A DNA stretch of 64,000 nt from Sphingobacteriales bacterium (GTDB lineage Bacteria > Bacteroidota > Bacteroidia > Chitinophagales > Chitinophagaceae): assembly GCA_003963365.1 (NCBI GenBank), contig RXJG01000004.1:1-64000 (forward strand). Reading direction: 5' to 3'. How positions within the stretch are numbered: the first letter of the stretch is position 1; each line of letters opens with the position of its first letter. Position numbers and translations under genes: made by a program. This document shows positions 61,068 to 64,000 of the stretch, one piece after another. The notes under the pieces are model-generated. The model saw only the letters and a list, made by a program, of their open reading frames with translations, did not search any database and was not told the DNA's origin.

Positions 61068-63410
61068 ATGAAATTAATGCGATCGCTTACTGTGGCTGCT
61101 TTATGCATAACAACAGTAAATCTCCCGGCACAAACACTGCCTTCTAACCAGCGACCATCTAAAGGAACAGACAGGGTTAACGCTTTTAAAAAACAACAAG
61201 CTTTGATCCAGGCATCACCGTACAAAAATTTACAATGGCGAAATGTAGGTCCGGATAATATCAGCGGACGTTGTACGGATGTTGCAGGCATTAAGGGAGA
61301 TACCAATACTATCTATGCCAGCTTTGCAACGGGTGGTTTATGGAAAACAACCAATGCCGGTAAAACATGGCAATCCTTATTTGATAAATATGGAACATTA
61401 TCTGTTGGTAATATAGCTATAGCTCCATCAAATCATAATATTATTTATATAGGCACGGGTGAAGCCAATATTTTCCGGGCATCATTGCCGGGCATTGGAA
61501 TGTTTAAATCAGTTGATGCAGGTAAAACATGGCAGCATGTTGGATTAGAAAATACTTCTACTATTGCAAGAGTGGTAGTGCATCCAACAAATCCCAATAT
61601 TGTATATGTGGCAGCGGGGGGAAATGAATGGAGTTATAATCCTGACCGGGGAGTATACCAAACAACCGATGGCGGTAAAACATGGAAGAAAATTTTATAT
61701 CAGAATGAAAAAACAGGTTGTATTGATTTGAGAATGGACCCATCTGATCCCAATATTATTTACGCTTCTATGTGGAATCGTATCCGTAAAAGATGGAGTG
61801 ACCCTGTTCCTGAAGACAGCGATTACATTTATAAAACAACCGATGGAGGTAAAACATGGAAGCCACTCACCAATGGATTGCCCAATACAAAAAGAACCGG
61901 AAGAATTGGCTTAGCTGTTTCAGAAAGCAATCCGAATGTGGTGTATGCTTTTGTTGATAATCATGAATCAAAAAGAGAAGTAAAGCCTGGTGAATTAGAT
62001 CCTTACGGACGACCCAGGGATTTTGTAGCAAAAGGTGTGGAGGTTTATCGTAGTAATGATAAAGGCGAAAGCTGGACAAAGATGAGTGATAACAATGATT
62101 TTATGGAAAGAATTTGTGGTACTTATGGCTGGGTATTTGGACAAATAAGAGTAAATCCATTAGATGAGAATACGATTTATATAATGGGTGTGCCCATGGG
62201 TAAATCAAATGATGGGGGTAAAACATGGAAAGCATTTCGCCCGGATAAAGATGCCGGGAGTGATGGAATACATGGAGATAATCATGCGATGTGGATTGAC
62301 CCTGCGGATTCCAACCGCATCATCAATGGTAATGATGGTGGTGTAATTATCACATACAACGGCGGTAAAACATGGAAGAATTTTTTCAAAGAGATTCCAA
62401 CCACACAGTTTTATAATATTACTTACGACAATAATCAACCATTCAATATTATCGGCTCTGTACAGGATGAAGGTTCCTTTATGGCAAGTATTAAAAATAC
62501 TTATGGTTTAAAAGATACTACTATTAAACAATGGCAATACGGTCCCGGTGGTGAAGGGGTGATACATGCGGTTGATCCGGAGAATGGGGATATAATTTAT
62601 ACATCCTCTTTCTACGGACGTTTGGTGAAAGCAAATTTAAAAGAGCCAGATTCATTATGGTTCAGGGATATTGCACCAAAGAAAACAGAGAATGAAGATG
62701 TGTTGAGAGGAGAATGGTTAGCCTATACCATGATCTCACCATTTGATCATAATACAATTTATCATAGCTACCAGTACCTGTATCGCTCAACAGATAGCGG
62801 AGCTACATGGGAAAGAATAAGCCCTGATCTTTCTTATAACAATAAAGACAAAATGGGCAAAACGCCTTATGCTATCAATCATCAGGCTATTACTGCTGTT
62901 GACGAATCACCTTTAGCAAGCGGGTTGTTATACGCCGGTACGGATGATGGAAGAGTTTGGTGTTCGCCGGCCAATGATGATAAATGGGTTGAGATCACCA
63001 AAGGATTGCCGGTAAATGCACATACATCCAGATTGGTAGCATCAAGATATAAAGAAGGACGGGTATATGTTACATTAAGTGACAGACGGGAAGATAATAT
63101 CAAACCCTATATTTATGTAAGCGATGATAGGGGGAAAACGTGGAAGAGCATAGCTTCCAATCTTCCACCGGCACCGGTGAATGTGGTAAGGGAAGATCCG
63201 AAAAATAAAAACATTCTTTATTGCGGAACAGATATGGGTGTATACATCAGTAAGAATAACGGAGCCAGCTGGCAATCATTGCAGGCGAATTTGCCCACAA
63301 CGGTATCTGTGCAGGATTTGTTTATTCATCCACGGGACAACGTTTTAGTAATAGCTACTTATGGCAGAGGAGTATGGGCAATAGATAACATTAGTTTTTT
63401 GCAAAAATAA
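61068..63410 (+). CDS. Large secreted Asp-box beta-propeller (sortilin/VPS10-like) protein
   Basis: The 780 residues have a signal peptide (about 1-22). The remainder carries about ten Asp-box motifs of the form S/T-x-D-x-G-x-T/S-W (TTNAGKTWQ, SVDAGKTWQ, TTDGGKTWK twice, SNDGGKTWK, TYNGGKTWK, STDSGATWE, SDDRGKTWK and others), indicating one or two large propellers as in VPS10/BNR proteins. A role in carbohydrate or protein binding on the surface is likely. No catalytic site is evident and no C-terminal sorting domain of the type IX system is visible. Confidence 0.85.
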   Translation: MKLMRSLTVAALCITTVNLPAQTLPSNQRPSKGTDRVNAFKKQQALIQASPYKNLQWRNVGPDNISGRCTDVAGIKGDTNTIYASFATGGLWKTTNAGKTWQSLFDKYGTLSVGNIAIAPSNHNIIYIGTGEANIFRASLPGIGMFKSVDAGKTWQHVGLENTSTIARVVVHPTNPNIVYVAAGGNEWSYNPDRGVYQTTDGGKTWKKILYQNEKTGCIDLRMDPSDPNIIYASMWNRIRKRWSDPVPEDSDYIYKTTDGGKTWKPLTNGLPNTKRTGRIGLAVSESNPNVVYAFVDNHESKREVKPGELDPYGRPRDFVAKGVEVYRSNDKGESWTKMSDNNDFMERICGTYGWVFGQIRVNPLDENTIYIMGVPMGKSNDGGKTWKAFRPDKDAGSDGIHGDNHAMWIDPADSNRIINGNDGGVIITYNGGKTWKNFFKEIPTTQFYNITYDNNQPFNIIGSVQDEGSFMASIKNTYGLKDTTIKQWQYGPGGEGVIHAVDPENGDIIYTSSFYGRLVKANLKEPDSLWFRDIAPKKTENEDVLRGEWLAYTMISPFDHNTIYHSYQYLYRSTDSGATWERISPDLSYNNKDKMGKTPYAINHQAITAVDESPLASGLLYAGTDDGRVWCSPANDDKWVEITKGLPVNAHTSRLVASRYKEGRVYVTLSDRREDNIKPYIYVSDDRGKTWKSIASNLPPAPVNVVREDPKNKNILYCGTDMGVYISKNNGASWQSLQANLPTTVSVQDLFIHPRDNVLVIATYGRGVWAIDNISFLQK

Positions 63411-63531
63411 AATCTCCCGGGGTAGTTGAAGCCATTCAGTTTTTAGAATGGTTATATAATGTGTGGCAGAAATAATATTTGTTGCAGGATGCAAAAAATA
63501 TTAAATTAGGGAGTACTAAAACCAACTTACT

Positions 63532-63885
63532 ATGTCAATTTCAAGAATCGCATCCATTGTGTATGCTTTAACGATCGGTATTTTTGGTATTAATCACTTC
63601 AGATTTGGTAAAGGTATGGGAGGCATGGTACCCACCTGGTTTCCCGGTGATGCTACTATTTGGGTTTATATAGCCGGTGCAGGATTAATACTGGCAGCCA
63701 TTTCTATTATTATTAACAAATACACAAAGCTGGCCTGCTACTTACTGGCTGCTATGCTTTTGATATTTGTATTTACCATGCACCTGCCCGCACTCCTTAA
63801 CGGTAACGAAACAGCCATTACGGGAGTATTAAAAGATACGGCCATGGCTATGGCTGCATTGCTGATTGCAGACAAAAGTAAATAA
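63532..63885 (+). CDS. Small DoxX-like membrane protein
   Basis: The 117 residues have four membrane segments (about 8-24, 44-62, 68-84 and 94-112) and a short FGINHFRFGKGM stretch after the first, resembling DoxX/DoxD-like proteins. Function in this clade is unknown. It has its own terminator. Confidence 0.7.
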   Translation: MSISRIASIVYALTIGIFGINHFRFGKGMGGMVPTWFPGDATIWVYIAGAGLILAAISIIINKYTKLACYLLAAMLLIFVFTMHLPALLNGNETAITGVLKDTAMAMAALLIADKSK

Positions 63886-63906
63886 GTTAAAACCTTAGTA
63901 AATAAT

Positions 63907-63933
63907 AAGCCCCCGCAAGAAAACGGGGGCTTT
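63907..63933 (+). terminator. Terminator after the DoxX-like gene
   Basis: AAGCCCCCG (63907-63915) pairs with CGGGGGCTT (63924-63932), followed by a short T-run. Confidence 0.85.
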
Positions 63934-64000
63934 GTCATTTATTACTGACATGAGAAAATTTAGTGTTTATGTCTTTTCAACTGCAGGTAATCTAAAAAGT

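Noticed and set aside
1-64000. CRISPR array, prophage or insertion sequence
   Set aside because: No regularly spaced repeats, transposase, integrase or phage structural genes are seen in the window.

Overview
The window is AT-rich and looks like a chromosomal segment of a Bacteroidota bacterium, most likely a Chitinophagaceae-type member of the Chitinophagales. The evidence is the family content: DUF4395, DUF2911, GIN/DUF2807, DUF6600, PorT-like barrels, a Reg_prop/Y_Y_Y sensor kinase, a GH3-like enzyme and an M20 AbgB-like hydrolase. Starts mostly lack Shine-Dalgarno sequences, and several upstream regions carry the Bacteroidota -7 motif TAnnTTTG. The species assignment is inference.

Layout. 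0-1.8 kb: an orphan RHS C-terminal cassette with a JAMM-like tip, overlapping a small exported protein (probable toxin and immunity remnant). 1.9-4.2 kb: a minus-strand cysteine operon, serine acetyltransferase - cysteine synthase - DUF4395. It is preceded by a 12-residue leader peptide with five consecutive Cys codons and mutually exclusive hairpins, which is a textbook attenuator. 4.3-4.8 kb: two tandem structured RNAs with Leu-like tRNA cloverleaf halves and a giant variable-arm insertion, followed by a strong terminator. 4.9-9.2 kb: Lrp-family regulator, then flippase - Wzz-like - O-antigen ligase/polymerase. 9.2-17 kb: OppC-type permease, DUF6600 protein, glycosyltransferase, GH25 lysozyme, SCO1-like protein, Fur-family regulator and two PepSY-like secreted proteins.

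17-30 kb: AcpH-like protein, CoA-transferase, tandem DUF2911 proteins, asparagine synthase, a cystathionine gamma-synthase/lyase, GIN protein, DUF2400, metF and assorted envelope proteins. 30.5-34.3 kb: a NarL-type response regulator and a 998-residue sensor kinase. 34.3-40.4 kb: lptB, a GH3-like enzyme, fabG, and a SulP transporter with beta-carbonic anhydrase. 40.4-46.5 kb: AlkA-like glycosylase, enoyl-CoA hydratase, PaaZ, a Cys-motif outer-membrane pair and an Nfu scaffold protein. 46.6-49.4 kb: ECF sigma factor with a putative membrane partner, with a perfect 15-bp hairpin directly before the sigma start codon, plus a barrel and a low-complexity secreted protein.

49.5-53.5 kb: ArsC-like protein, a FAH-fold - serine hydrolase - flavin reductase operon, and a truncated TPR protein. 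53.6-56.7 kb: a tandem family of small exported proteins, the first copy decayed, followed by two PorT-like barrels. 56.9-63.9 kb: lysS with a consensus Bacteroidota promoter, DUF1080 protein, M20 hydrolase, a ten-Asp-box beta-propeller protein and a DoxX-like protein.

The most notable systems are the poly-Cys attenuator, the tandem tRNA-like RNAs, and the hairpin-capped ECF sigma gene. Everything here was read by eye; no database search was run, so family names rest on recognised motifs.
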